Part shown: piece by piece, positions 47,917-58,672 of the stretch
Layout of the letters: each line of letters starts with the position of its first letter
How positions within the stretch are numbered: position 1 is the first letter of the stretch
DNA from: Verrucomicrobiota bacterium
GTDB lineage: Bacteria; Verrucomicrobiota; Verrucomicrobiia; Opitutales; Opitutaceae
Direction of reading: 5' to 3'
Length of the DNA stretch: 64,000 nt
Assembly (NCBI GenBank): GCA_023416735.1
Contig: JAEZGX010000026.1
Span: 156,111-220,110 of the forward strand
Notes under the pieces: generated by a model
Database searches by the model: none
What the model saw: only the letters and a program-made list of their open reading frames with translations
Told to the model about the DNA's origin: nothing
Program-made: the position numbers and the translations under genes

Positions 47917-49290
47917 GTGCCGCTTATTCATGATACCATCGCAGCTTTATCGACGCCGGTAGGGACTTCGGCTTTGGCGGTGTTGCGGGTGAGCGGAACG
48001 GAGGCGAGCCGTCTGGCAGGAGAGATTTTCGGGAAGCTGCCGCCGGCGAGAGAAATGCATCGCGGCGAGTATCGGGATCGGAACGGCGTGGTGTTGGACG
48101 ACGTGATGTTCGTGGTTTTTCGGGCGCCGAAGTCGTATACCGGAGAGGACACGTTGGAAATATCGTGTCACGGCAACCCGTTCATTGTTCGTCGGATACT
48201 TGATGATCTGGTGGCCCGAGGGTGCAGGTTGGCCGAGCCGGGCGAGTTTACGCAGCGGGCTTTTCTGAGCGGGCGGATGGATCTAAGTCAGGCGGAAGCG
48301 GTGATGGACGTGATTCACGCGCGCAGCGAACGGGCACTGGAGGCGGCGAATCGACAGCTGCGAGGGGCGTTGGGGCGGAGGGCGGCGGCAGCGGTCGACC
48401 AATTGTTGGGAGTGATTGCTCGCGTGGAGGCTTATATCGATTTTCCGGAGGAAGATTTGCCGCCGGAGGATCAGGCCGCCGTCGCGGACGGGATTCGGAG
48501 CATCGCAGAGGATGCAGCTAAGTTGCGTGCCACGAAGCATTACGGTGATGTTTTGCGCGGTGGTTTGCGGACGGTAATCGTTGGCCGACCGAATGCCGGG
48601 AAAAGCAGCTTGTTAAATCGGTTGGTGGGGTATGACCGGGCGATCGTGAGTGCTGAGCCCGGCACGACGCGGGACTTTATCGAGGAGCAGATCATGATCG
48701 GGCCGCATTCCGTGCGGCTGATCGATACGGCGGGTTTAAACCCCTCTCCTACCCTGCTCGAAGGTTTCGGGATGGAGAAGACGCGTGAGCGAATGGAGGA
48801 CGCTGATCTGGTGTTGCTCGTGGTGGATGCGTCGGTGGATGGTAGCGCAGATCCTATTGATGAAGAATTGGTTGCGGCCGGGGTTCCTGTTGTTAGGGTG
48901 TTGAATAAAGTCGATCTTGTGCCGGCGACGAGCGCGGCGAAATCGAGCAGAGATACGGCGACGGGAGAAGTAAGGGAGACAATTTACGTTTCAGCCAAAA
49001 CGGGCGAAGGACTGGATGTGTTGATCGCGGCGATCGCCGCCGTGGCGGACCAACTGCAGACGGACACCGGTGAGGAGACGATTGCGATTAATGCGAGGCA
49101 TGCGGCGGCTTTGACTGAGGTCGAGCGCTGTGCGGCGGCGGCGTTGGAAAAGTTAAAGAGCGGCGAGGCGATGGAGCTATTGGCAAGCGACCTTCGGGGA
49201 GCTCTGCATGGGTGGGAGTCGATTTCGGGGAAGATCGATAACGAGCGAATGCTGGATCAGCTGTTTGCGACCTTCTGTATCGGAAAATAA
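47917..49290 (+). CDS. mnmE: tRNA modification GTPase MnmE
   Basis: 457 residues from a GTG (VPLIHDTIAALSTPVG), with GGTGGGG upstream. It forms the MnmE-MnmG complex that adds aminomethyl-type groups to wobble uridine 34. N-terminal tetrahydrofolate-binding domain, helical domain, and inserted G domain with GRPNAGKSSLLN, the DTAG motif (LIDTAGL) and NKVD. The C-terminus ends FCIGK as expected. It is followed by mnmG after 12 bases. Confidence 0.97.
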   Translation: MPLIHDTIAALSTPVGTSALAVLRVSGTEASRLAGEIFGKLPPAREMHRGEYRDRNGVVLDDVMFVVFRAPKSYTGEDTLEISCHGNPFIVRRILDDLVARGCRLAEPGEFTQRAFLSGRMDLSQAEAVMDVIHARSERALEAANRQLRGALGRRAAAAVDQLLGVIARVEAYIDFPEEDLPPEDQAAVADGIRSIAEDAAKLRATKHYGDVLRGGLRTVIVGRPNAGKSSLLNRLVGYDRAIVSAEPGTTRDFIEEQIMIGPHSVRLIDTAGLNPSPTLLEGFGMEKTRERMEDADLVLLVVDASVDGSADPIDEELVAAGVPVVRVLNKVDLVPATSAAKSSRDTATGEVRETIYVSAKTGEGLDVLIAAIAAVADQLQTDTGEETIAINARHAAALTEVERCAAAALEKLKSGEAMELLASDLRGALHGWESISGKIDNERMLDQLFATFCIGK

Positions 49291-49302
49291 CCAGGATCTA
49301 TT

Positions 49303-51186
49303 GTGCGGTATTCGGAAATTCCTTTCGACGTGGTCGTTTGTGGGGCCGGTCATGCTGGTATTGAGGCGGCTTTGGCGGCGGCGCGTCGCGGGGCCTCCAC
49401 CCTACTCCTCACGGGCAACTTGGATACGGTGGGCCAAATGAGCTGTAATCCGGCCATTGGTGGCCAAGCCAAGGGACAACTTGTGCGGGAGATCGACGCG
49501 CTGGGTGGCGAAATGGCGATCAACACCGACGTGACGGGCATTCAGTTTCGGCTGTTAAACGAATCCAAAGGCTTGGCGGTGCAATCGCCGCGGGCGCAAT
49601 GCGACAAGAAAGCCTATCAGTTCCGGATCAAGCACACCTTGGAGCTGCAACCGAATCTCCAGCTATTCCAGGCCACAGTGACGGGGCTGATCTTCGAGGA
49701 CGGTGCGGTCGTCGGTTGCCGGACGAACCTCGATCTGGAGTTCCTCGCCCGGACGGTGGTGATTACCACCGGCACATTTCTCCGCGGGCTGATGCATATT
49801 GGTCAGAACCGCAACGAAGGGGGGCGTCTCGGTGATTTCAGCGCCAAAACGCTGTCCGCGAGTTTGGCGGAGGCTGGGATCGAGTTGCGGCGGCTCAAGA
49901 CCGGAACGCCCCCTCGGTTGCTGGGCCGCAGCTTGGATTTCAGTAAAATGACTGAACAGCGCGGAGACGAGGTGCCCACGCTTTTTGCGTTCCACGACAC
50001 TCGCCAGGACGAGGCTTTGTTCCACGTGGAACAAAGCGGGGAGCAGCGGATGGGTTGGAAGCCGGGTTGTGAACAAGTTTCGTGCTGGATGACCTACACC
50101 ACGGAGCAGTCGGCAAGATTGGTCCGAGAGAACCTCACGAGGTCCGCGATGTATAGCGGAAACATAGAAGGCGTGGGACCAAGGTATTGCCCAAGTATCG
50201 AGGATAAATTTGTGCGCTTCGCGGACAAGCCGAGGCACCTTCTTTTCCTTGAGCCGGAGGGTAGGGCGACGAACGAATTTTATGTGAATGGCTTGTCAAC
50301 AAGTCTGCCGTTCGAGGTCCAGGTGCAGTTGGTGCGGAGTGTTCCTGGGCTGGAACAGGCGATTCTGCTGCGCCCCGCTTACGCGGTGGAGTATGACTTC
50401 GCGCCGCCTACGCAGCTAAAGCCGTCACTGGAGTCTAAGAAGGTGAGGGGGCTCTTTCTTGCCGGCCAGATCAACGGCACGTCGGGCTACGAGGAAGCTG
50501 CGGCGCAAGGTTTGGTGGCAGGAGTAAATGCGGTTGCCCTGTTGCGCGACGAGGAGCCGCTCGTGATCCGTCGCCATGAGGGCTATATCGGCGTGTTGAT
50601 CGACGATTTGGTGACGAAAGGGACTAACGAGCCTTATCGAATGTTCACGAGCCGGGCCGAACACCGGTTGATGTTCAATCATGGCAGCGCCGAGTTGCGT
50701 CTGCGTCATCATGCCCGTCGCTACGGACTTCTTCCGCCGGAACGGTTAGAGCGCGTGGAGACGAAGGCAGCGACGATCGCGCGATGGATTGGACGCTTTG
50801 AGCAGGAGCGGGTAGGGGGACTGACGTGGGGCGAGCGAATCAGGCGGGACGAAGCCGAACTTCTACTGCCCGAGGCGTTTCGCTCGGAAAGCCGTGAAGT
50901 TCAACAGGAAGTGTTGTATCAAACGAGATACCAAGGATATCTGGATCGCGAACGGAGGCAGATTGAGAAGCTCGCGCATGCGGAAGCGATTCGCATCCCC
51001 GAATTCATGGACTTCCTCCAACTGCGGGGGCTTCGCCGCGAAAGCGCTCTCAAACTCGCGGAAATCAAACCAGCCACTCTCGGACAGGCCGCGCGCATCA
51101 GCGGAGTTAACCCGGCTGATATCAACGTGTTAATGGTGGCTATCGAGGCGGAGAGCTTGCGGCGAAAAGAAGGAGGAGGGGCGTGA
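49303..51186 (+). CDS. mnmG: tRNA uridine 5-carboxymethylaminomethyl modification enzyme MnmG
   Basis: 627 residues from GTG. FAD enzyme partner of MnmE. FAD motif GAGHAGIEAALAAARRG, SCNPAIGGQAKGQLVREIDALGGEM, and the C-terminal helical domain (RYQGYLDRERRQIEKL) are normal. The region at about residues 230-255 contains an insertion relative to E. coli MnmG (around EALFHVEQSGEQR) that exists because the DNA there is a 24-bp palindrome resembling parS. Its stop overlaps the GTG of trmB. Confidence 0.97.
   Translation: MRYSEIPFDVVVCGAGHAGIEAALAAARRGASTLLLTGNLDTVGQMSCNPAIGGQAKGQLVREIDALGGEMAINTDVTGIQFRLLNESKGLAVQSPRAQCDKKAYQFRIKHTLELQPNLQLFQATVTGLIFEDGAVVGCRTNLDLEFLARTVVITTGTFLRGLMHIGQNRNEGGRLGDFSAKTLSASLAEAGIELRRLKTGTPPRLLGRSLDFSKMTEQRGDEVPTLFAFHDTRQDEALFHVEQSGEQRMGWKPGCEQVSCWMTYTTEQSARLVRENLTRSAMYSGNIEGVGPRYCPSIEDKFVRFADKPRHLLFLEPEGRATNEFYVNGLSTSLPFEVQVQLVRSVPGLEQAILLRPAYAVEYDFAPPTQLKPSLESKKVRGLFLAGQINGTSGYEEAAAQGLVAGVNAVALLRDEEPLVIRRHEGYIGVLIDDLVTKGTNEPYRMFTSRAEHRLMFNHGSAELRLRHHARRYGLLPPERLERVETKAATIARWIGRFEQERVGGLTWGERIRRDEAELLLPEAFRSESREVQQEVLYQTRYQGYLDRERRQIEKLAHAEAIRIPEFMDFLQLRGLRRESALKLAEIKPATLGQAARISGVNPADINVLMVAIEAESLRRKEGGGA
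50014..50037. promoter_or_regulatory. parS-like centromere site inside mnmG
   Basis: A 24-bp perfect palindrome centred on CACGTG, containing TGTTCCACGTGGAACA. The ParB-binding parS consensus is TGTTTCACGTGAAACA with variants such as TGTTCCACGTGAAACA, so this 16-mer fits. It encodes LFHVEQ in MnmG. No second copy was seen in the window; parA/parB are not in it. Confidence 0.85.
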
Positions 51187-51818
51187 GTTTGCCTGAGCGA
51201 TCATCACTTCTTCCGCAAAGCCGACCTGAACATCAGGCTGTGCTGGAAGCGCGACGGGCGGATCTCGTGACGGCGCTTCGTCATCTGCTTCCGCCGGGCT
51301 CCTCCAAGATAGTTTGGGAAGTGGGCTCGGGGCATGGGCACTTTCTAGAAGCCTATGCCAAGGCCCATCCACAGCGCGTCTGCGTGGGCATTGATATTGA
51401 AAGCGATCGCGTTGCTCGCGCCCGAAGGAAGCGGGATCGGGCGCAGCTCACGAATCTGCATTTTTTGCGAGCCGAGGCGCGTCTCTTTATCGAGACGCTT
51501 CCTCCGGAAGTGCAGTTTTCATCGGTGTTTGTGCTGTTTCCCGATCCGTGGCCCAAGCTTCGTCATCATAAACATCGGGTGATGCAGGCGGACTTTCTGA
51601 CTGCGGTCGCGACTCGCATGTCGCGCGGCGGCCGACTGTTTTTTCGGACGGACGATCCCGATTACGCGGTGTGGACCGAGCGGCTTCTTCGTGAGCATCC
51701 GGGTTGGCGGCTGATCGCCGACGAATGGGAGTTTGAGCATCCGACGGTTTTTCAAAGCCGGGCGGCAGAATACCGATCGCTGATTGCGGAAGCGGTGTTG
51801 CCCAACGAGCTCTCATAA
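51183..51818 (+). CDS. trmB: tRNA (guanine-N7-)-methyltransferase
   Basis: 211 residues, starting at a GTG that overlaps the mnmG stop by four bases. SAM motif EVGSGHGHFLEAYAKAHP, the characteristic VFVLFPDPWPKLRHHKHRVMQADFL and FRTDDPDYAVWTER are diagnostic for TrmB. It methylates G46 of tRNAs. It makes a compact tRNA-modification cluster with mnmE and mnmG. The ATP synthase genes begin 133 bases further on. Confidence 0.95.
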   Translation: MSLPERSSLLPQSRPEHQAVLEARRADLVTALRHLLPPGSSKIVWEVGSGHGHFLEAYAKAHPQRVCVGIDIESDRVARARRKRDRAQLTNLHFLRAEARLFIETLPPEVQFSSVFVLFPDPWPKLRHHKHRVMQADFLTAVATRMSRGGRLFFRTDDPDYAVWTERLLREHPGWRLIADEWEFEHPTVFQSRAAEYRSLIAEAVLPNELS

Positions 51819-51951
51819 GATTGGCCGCGACGTTTTCCGCTTTCGCTTATTTATCGGGAGTCGCTCGGATTGCGGCCTTTCAGGGGTTGACCGACGCTTG
51901 GCAGACCGCCTTTCTCTCCCTTTTCCCTCGGCTCACAAGCCGCCACCACAA

Positions 51952-52839
51952 ATGTCACGGGTCACTAAATACCTCTCGCTGTTCGCGGCCTATATCTTCG
52001 GATCTTCGTTCCTCCTTGCGGCGGGCGTTGCTCCGAGCGCGGCCAAGCTGATCGAAGTCGGTGGATTCACGATCACCAATTCAATGGTGACCGGCTGGAT
52101 CATTTCACTCCTGCTCGTGACCCTGGTGCTTTGGCTCATCGGCAAACCCTCGATCGTTCCGAGCAAGGGTCAGGCCGTGATCGAGTCGCTGATGGAAGGC
52201 TTGGGCAGCATTCTCGAGCCGATCATTGGAAAGAAGGCATTCCCTGCGGCCTTCCCGCTCCTGATCACGTTTTTCATTTTTATCCTCTTCCATAATTGGA
52301 TGGGGCTGCTTCCGGGCGTTGGGACGATCGGCAACGGTGTTGTCGATGGCGAAGGCCACTTCCATCTCACGCAGCCGTGGATCCGTCCGCACAATGCCGA
52401 CTTCAATGGCACCATCGCGCTCGCGCTTATTTCCTTTGGGGCTTGGGCGATCATCGTCTTCAAATTCGTCGGGCCGAAAATGATTCTTTGGGATCTCTTC
52501 GGTAACAAGGCCGAGAAGAAGGAAACGCCGGGTTGGCTCTATCCGGTTCTGTCGCTCGTGTTTCTCGTCGTCGGTTTCATCGAAGTCTTCTCGATCGCCA
52601 TCCGCCCCTTCACCCTTTCGGTCCGTCTGTTCGGAAACGTATTCGGCGGCGAGAGTCTGCTTCACGGCACGAGCTTCATTCCCGTTTTCTATTTCATGGA
52701 GCTGCTCGTAGGCGCGATTCAGGCGTTTGTCTTCACGCTGCTTACCGCGGTGTATATCGGCCTCCTCGCGAATCATGAAGGCGGCGACCACGCTCACGAC
52801 GAAGAACACGCTCACGCTCCCGCCGAAGCTCATCATTGA
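51952..52839 (+). CDS. atpB: ATP synthase subunit a
   Basis: 295 residues, integral membrane. It forms the proton half-channels with the c-ring. The essential arginine lies in FTLSVRLFGNVFGGE, and the C-terminal VGAIQAFVFTLLTAVYIGLLAN is standard. A signal-like N-terminus (FAAYIFGSSFLLAAGVAPSAA) precedes the first helix. The protein ends in a histidine-rich tail (NHEGGDHAHDEEHAHAPAEAHH) not found in E. coli. The ATG at 51952 was chosen over upstream open frame. First recognised atp gene; no atpI is visible. Confidence 0.95.
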   Translation: MSRVTKYLSLFAAYIFGSSFLLAAGVAPSAAKLIEVGGFTITNSMVTGWIISLLLVTLVLWLIGKPSIVPSKGQAVIESLMEGLGSILEPIIGKKAFPAAFPLLITFFIFILFHNWMGLLPGVGTIGNGVVDGEGHFHLTQPWIRPHNADFNGTIALALISFGAWAIIVFKFVGPKMILWDLFGNKAEKKETPGWLYPVLSLVFLVVGFIEVFSIAIRPFTLSVRLFGNVFGGESLLHGTSFIPVFYFMELLVGAIQAFVFTLLTAVYIGLLANHEGGDHAHDEEHAHAPAEAHH

Positions 52840-52911
52840 TCCCTTTACCGCTGGGAGCGTGCCAAAGCGTGCGCACGGCGGCATCCAACAAACAAATACA
52901 TCCACACCACC

Positions 52912-53112
52912 ATGCTCCTCGCTGAAATCACGGGCAACATCACCAGCGCATTCGGCCTTCTCGGCGCCGCCATCGGCGTCGGTCTCATCGGCTTCCGGGC
53001 CGCTGAAGCCGTCGGCCGCAATCCGGCCGCTTCCGGCAAGGTCCTCGTTCAAGCCATCATCGGTATGGCGCTCGCGGAAGGTCTCGGCATTCTCGCCCTC
53101 TTCCTCGCTTAA
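52912..53112 (+). CDS. atpE: ATP synthase subunit c
   Basis: 66 residues, two transmembrane helices joined by the polar loop AVGRNPAA. The ion-binding carboxylate is Glu56 in GMALAEGLGILALF. The sequence lacks the Gln and Ser/Thr partners seen in Na+-type rings, so it is probably proton-driven. Compact for the family (typically 70-90). Confidence 0.95.
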   Translation: MLLAEITGNITSAFGLLGAAIGVGLIGFRAAEAVGRNPAASGKVLVQAIIGMALAEGLGILALFLA

Positions 53113-53178
53113 TATAGTTCTCTCCGGCAGCGCGATTCAGTCGCGCTGCCATTTCCCTCTCACCCGATCCGTTTCGTT

Positions 53179-53727
53179 ATGACGCTGCCCCTCATCCTCG
53201 CTGCCGCTGTCGAGAACGCCGCCGAGCCCAACATGCTCACGAAGTTCGGCGTCGAATGGAAATACGTCGTCTGGCAGCTCATCAGCTTCGTCGTCGTTCT
53301 CTTCGTCCTCTACAAGTTCGGCATCAAGCCGGTCACCGCGACGATGGAGGAGCGCAACCGGAAGATCGAATCCGGCATCAAGCACGCGGAGGAAATGCAG
53401 GCAAAGCTCGCCGCCGCGCAGCAGGAAAGCACCGCCATCGTGAAGAAGGCACAAGTCGAGGCCACGCGCATCGTCGACGACGCGCGCAAGACCGCGAAAG
53501 AGTTTCTCGACAAGCAAACCCAGGAAGCGACGACGAAGGCCAGCGACCTGCTCGCCAAGGCCCAGCAGGCGATCGAGCTCGAGCACAAGAAGATGCTCGC
53601 CGATGCCCGCACCGAGATTGCCCGGCTCGTGGTCGCCACGACCGAGCGCGTGCTGGCGAAGAAGCTGACCGACGCCGATCGCGCTTCCTACAACGACGCG
53701 GCTGCCCGCGAACTGACGAGCGTCTGA
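53179..53727 (+). CDS. atpF: ATP synthase subunit b
   Basis: 182 residues. One N-terminal membrane span (YVVWQLISFVVVLFVLYKFGI) is followed by a long charged helix (KPVTATMEERNRKIESGIKHAEEMQAKL...) that forms the peripheral stalk. The N-terminus before the span (MTLPLILAAAVENAAEPNML) is longer than in E. coli. It precedes atpH by 20 bases. Confidence 0.94.
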   Translation: MTLPLILAAAVENAAEPNMLTKFGVEWKYVVWQLISFVVVLFVLYKFGIKPVTATMEERNRKIESGIKHAEEMQAKLAAAQQESTAIVKKAQVEATRIVDDARKTAKEFLDKQTQEATTKASDLLAKAQQAIELEHKKMLADARTEIARLVVATTERVLAKKLTDADRASYNDAAARELTSV

Positions 53728-53747
53728 CCCGATTTTCGCCGCGCGCC

Positions 53748-54143
53748 ATGGCCTCCGCCAACAAGCAGATCAACCAACTCGCGAAGCAGCTCTATAAACT
53801 GAGCTTGGAAAACGGCGCACTCTCGGCCGATCGCGTTTCCGGCGTGCTGGCTTACATCCAGAAGCACCGGCCCGCTCATTCGCTCGCGGTGTTGAAAGCC
53901 TATCAACGCCTCGTCGCCGCCGAAGTCGCACGCGGCCAGGCAGTGATCGAACACGCCGGCCCGGCCAACCAAGCGTCCCTCGATTCGATCGCTGCGGCGC
54001 TGTCGCAGAAATATCAGCGCAAGGTTGTCCCGCTCGCGCAGCGAAACGACACGCTCCTCGCCGGCCTCCGCGTTCGCGTTGGCGACGATGTTTACGAATC
54101 CTCCGTTGCCGGCCAGCTCGCCGCCCTTGGCGCCGCCGTCTGA
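53748..54143 (+). CDS. atpH: ATP synthase subunit delta, unusually short
   Basis: 131 residues against about 175-180 in most bacteria. The C-terminal signature region is recognisable (RNDTLLAGLRVRVGDDVYESSVAGQLAALG), but the N-terminal six-helix domain is largely lost, leaving KQLYKLSLENGALSADRVSGVLAYIQKHRP. It should link the peripheral stalk to F1. There is no upstream open frame in the same phase after the atpF stop, so the shortness is not a start-site error. The gap before atpA is 43 bases. Confidence 0.85.
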   Translation: MASANKQINQLAKQLYKLSLENGALSADRVSGVLAYIQKHRPAHSLAVLKAYQRLVAAEVARGQAVIEHAGPANQASLDSIAAALSQKYQRKVVPLAQRNDTLLAGLRVRVGDDVYESSVAGQLAALGAAV

Positions 54144-54186
54144 GTTCCACCGCACCCCGAATCCAAATTTCTAATACACGTTTCCG

Positions 54187-55713
<1,527 letters not shown>

Positions 55714-55728
55714 TCAAGCCACTGGTGA

Positions 55729-55746
55729 CCCGCCGTTCGCGGCGGG
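55729..55746. other. UUCG-loop hairpin in the atpA-atpG gap
   Basis: A 7-base stem (CCCGCCG/CGGCGGG) with a TTCG tetraloop lies between atpA and atpG. Without a T-run it is more likely an mRNA stability or processing element than a terminator. Confidence 0.5.
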
Positions 55747-55765
55747 CTGCTGGAGCGAGAGCGAA

Positions 55766-56629
55766 ATGCCAGGCGTAAAAGAGATCCGCATCAAGATCGC
55801 GAGCTTCAAGAGCACGCAGAAGATCACGAAGGCGATGGAAATGGTCGCCGCGAGCAAGATGCGCAAGGCGCAGGAGCGGATGCGCGCTTCGCGCCCGTAC
55901 GCCGACAAGATCCGCAAGGTGATCGGCCACCTGCGGCTCGCGAATCCCGACTACAAGCATCCGTTCATGGTCGAGCGCGAGGCGAAGAGCGTCGGCTTCA
56001 TCGTGATTTCGACGGATCGCGGCCTCGCCGGCGGCCTGAACGTCAACCTGTTCAAGACGACGCTCGCCGCGATGCGAGGCTGGCAGAACCAGGGCGCGGA
56101 AGTGTCGCTTTGCCTGATCGGCTCGAAGGCCGTGCAGTTCTTCCGTCGTCTCGGCAACGCGAAGACGCTCGCGACGGTCACGCATCTGGGCGATCGCCCG
56201 CACGTCGCCGATCTGATCGGCACCGTGAAGGTGATGCTGGACCTCTACCAGGAAGGCAAGCTCGACCGCCTTTTCATCGTGAACAACGTCTTCGTCTCGA
56301 CGATGAGCCAGCAGCCTACGGTGCGTCAGCTGCTCCCGGTCGTGACCGAGGACGAGGACAAGCTGCAGAAGATGTGGGACTACATCTACGAGCCTTCCGC
56401 CGCCGAGCTCCTCGACGGCGTGCTGATGCGCTACGTCGAATCCCAGGTCTATCAGGGCGCCGTCGAGAACGTCGCCTGCGAAATGGCGGCTCGCATGGTC
56501 GCGATGAAGAGCGCGACGGACAACGCGGGCAAGCTGATCAGCGAGCTGCAGCTCGTCTACAACAAGGCGCGCCAGGCTGCGATCACGAAAGAGATCAGCG
56601 AAATCGTCGGCGGCGCGGCGGCTGTCTAG
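55766..56629 (+). CDS. atpG: ATP synthase subunit gamma
   Basis: 287 residues, the central rotor shaft. Starts MPGVKEIRIKIASFKSTQKITKAMEMVAASKMRKAQERM, and contains VISTDRGLAGGLNVNLF and the C-terminal SELQLVYNKARQAAITKEISEIVGGAAAV. It matches E. coli AtpG along its whole length and is proteobacterial in character. It belongs to the second lineage of the window. Confidence 0.97.
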   Translation: MPGVKEIRIKIASFKSTQKITKAMEMVAASKMRKAQERMRASRPYADKIRKVIGHLRLANPDYKHPFMVEREAKSVGFIVISTDRGLAGGLNVNLFKTTLAAMRGWQNQGAEVSLCLIGSKAVQFFRRLGNAKTLATVTHLGDRPHVADLIGTVKVMLDLYQEGKLDRLFIVNNVFVSTMSQQPTVRQLLPVVTEDEDKLQKMWDYIYEPSAAELLDGVLMRYVESQVYQGAVENVACEMAARMVAMKSATDNAGKLISELQLVYNKARQAAITKEISEIVGGAAAV

Positions 56630-56787
56630 TGAATAGCGGCTGACGGTGAGTGCTGAGCGCGGCCGGCAGCCAGAAGATTTCAGAAACGTTTGGGTTTTAG
56701 CTAACACGCAGAGAGTTACGGCAGTATCGGCGCGGGCGCGGCACCACCGCACACGGCCAACCGCTTCCTCCTGCAAGGAACGAGCAC

Positions 56788-58206
56788 ATGTCTACCGGCA
56801 AAATCGTCCAGATCATCGGCGCGGTCATCGACGTGGAGTTTCCGCGCGATCAGATTCCGAAAGTCTATGAAGCGTTGAAGCTCGAAGAGGGCGGATTGAC
56901 GCTCGAAGTGCAGCAGCAGCTCGGCGACGGCGTCGTGCGCACGATCGCGATGGGCGTGTCCGAAGGCCTGAAGCGCGGCCTCACCGTGAAGGCGACGGGC
57001 GCTCCGATCTCCGTGCCGGTCGGCAAGGCGACGCTCGGCCGCATCATGGACGTGCTCGGCGATCCGCAAGACGAGCGCGGCCCCGTCAATGCCGAAGCGC
57101 ATTGGCCGATTCACCGTGCAGCGCCGTCGTATGACGAGCAAGCGGGCGGTCAGGACCTGCTCGAAACGGGCATCAAGGTCATCGACCTGCTCGTGCCGTT
57201 CGCGAAGGGCGGCAAGATCGGTCTGTTCGGCGGCGCGGGCGTCGGCAAGACCGTCACGATGCTCGAGCTCATCAACAACATCGCGAAGGCGCACTCGGGT
57301 CTGTCCGTGTTCGCGGGCGTGGGCGAGCGCACCCGCGAAGGCAACGACTTCTATCACGAGATGTCGGAAGCCGGCGTCATCAACCTTCAGAACCTGCCGG
57401 AATCGAAAGTGGCGATGGTGTACGGCCAGATGAACGAGCCGCCGGGCAACCGCCTGCGCGTCGCGCTCACGGGCCTCACGATGGCCGAATACTTCCGCGA
57501 CGAGAAGACGGAATCCGGCAAGGGCCGCGACGTGCTGCTCTTCATTGACAACATCTACCGTTACACGCTCGCCGGTACCGAAGTGTCGGCGTTGCTCGGC
57601 CGTATGCCGTCGGCCGTGGGCTACCAGCCGACGCTCGCCGAAGAAATGGGCGTGCTGCAGGAGCGCATCACCTCGACGAAGACCGGCTCGATCACCTCGA
57701 TCCAGGCCGTCTACGTGCCTGCCGACGACTTGACCGACCCGTCGCCCGCGACGACGTTCGCGCACTTGGACGCGACGGTCGTGTTGGATCGTCAGATCGC
57801 CGCGCTCGGTATCTTCCCGGCCGTGAACCCGCTCGACTCGACGAGCCGTCAGCTCGATCCGCTGGTCATCGGCGAAGAGCACTACACGGTCGCCCGCGGC
57901 GTGCAGGCGGTGCTGCAGCGCTACAAGGAGCTGCAGGACATCATCGCGATTCTCGGTATGGACGAGCTGTCGGAAGACGACAAGCTGGCCGTGTCGCGCG
58001 CTCGCAAGATCCAGCGCTTCCTGTCGCAGCCGTTCCATGTCGCCGAAGTGTTCACCGGCAACCCCGGCAAGCTCGTGCCGCTGAAGGAGACGATCCGCAG
58101 CTTCAAGGGCATTCTCTCGGGCGAGTACGATGCGCTGCCGGAGCAGGCCTTCTACATGGTCGGTACGATCGAAGAGGCTGTCGCGAAGGCGAAGACCCTC
58201 CAGTAA
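56788..58206 (+). CDS. atpD: ATP synthase subunit beta
   Basis: 472 residues, catalytic subunit of F1. Walker A GGAGVGKTV, the catalytic Glu region GVGERTREGNDFYHEM, and DNIYRYTLAGTEVSALLGRMPSAVGYQPTLAEEMG are typical of gamma- and betaproteobacteria. The ATG has GGAACGAGCAC upstream. A 158-base gap separates it from atpG, larger than usual within this operon. Full length and intact. Confidence 0.97.
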   Translation: MSTGKIVQIIGAVIDVEFPRDQIPKVYEALKLEEGGLTLEVQQQLGDGVVRTIAMGVSEGLKRGLTVKATGAPISVPVGKATLGRIMDVLGDPQDERGPVNAEAHWPIHRAAPSYDEQAGGQDLLETGIKVIDLLVPFAKGGKIGLFGGAGVGKTVTMLELINNIAKAHSGLSVFAGVGERTREGNDFYHEMSEAGVINLQNLPESKVAMVYGQMNEPPGNRLRVALTGLTMAEYFRDEKTESGKGRDVLLFIDNIYRYTLAGTEVSALLGRMPSAVGYQPTLAEEMGVLQERITSTKTGSITSIQAVYVPADDLTDPSPATTFAHLDATVVLDRQIAALGIFPAVNPLDSTSRQLDPLVIGEEHYTVARGVQAVLQRYKELQDIIAILGMDELSEDDKLAVSRARKIQRFLSQPFHVAEVFTGNPGKLVPLKETIRSFKGILSGEYDALPEQAFYMVGTIEEAVAKAKTLQ

Positions 58207-58215
58207 GGAACGTTC

Positions 58216-58635
58216 ATGGCCACCATCCACGTTGACATCGTCAGCGCCGAGGGCGAGATCTTCTCGGGCGAAGCCTCGATGATCTTCGCGCCCGCGGTGA
58301 TGGGCGAGATCGGCATCGCGCCGCGTCACGCGCCGCTGCTGACGACGCTCAAGCCCGGCGAAGTGCGCGTGCAGACGCCCGGCGGCGAAGAGCAATTCTT
58401 CTATGTGTCGGGCGGCGCGATCGAGATTCAGCCGCACATCGTGACCGTCCTCGCGGACACGGCGTTGCGTGCGAAGGACCTCGACGAAGCCGCGGCGCTG
58501 CAGGCGAAGCAGCGCGCGGAAGACGCATTGAAGAATCGCACCGATGCCGTCGACGCCGCCGAGCTGCAAGCGGAGCTCGCGCGCCTCGCGGTGCAGGTGA
58601 GAATGATCGAGAAGCTGCGAAAAATTAAGCAGTAG
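58216..58635 (+). CDS. atpC: ATP synthase subunit epsilon
   Basis: 139 residues. N-terminal beta sandwich (HVDIVSAEGEIFSGEASMIFAPAVMGEIGIAPRHAPLLTTLKPGEV) and C-terminal two-helix inhibitory domain. It starts nine bases after the atpD stop, as expected. It ends the operon in front of a strong terminator. Confidence 0.96.
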   Translation: MATIHVDIVSAEGEIFSGEASMIFAPAVMGEIGIAPRHAPLLTTLKPGEVRVQTPGGEEQFFYVSGGAIEIQPHIVTVLADTALRAKDLDEAAALQAKQRAEDALKNRTDAVDAAELQAELARLAVQVRMIEKLRKIKQ

Positions 58636-58672
58636 GCGCGGGGCGCAAGGCCCTGACGCCAACGATGAATGC

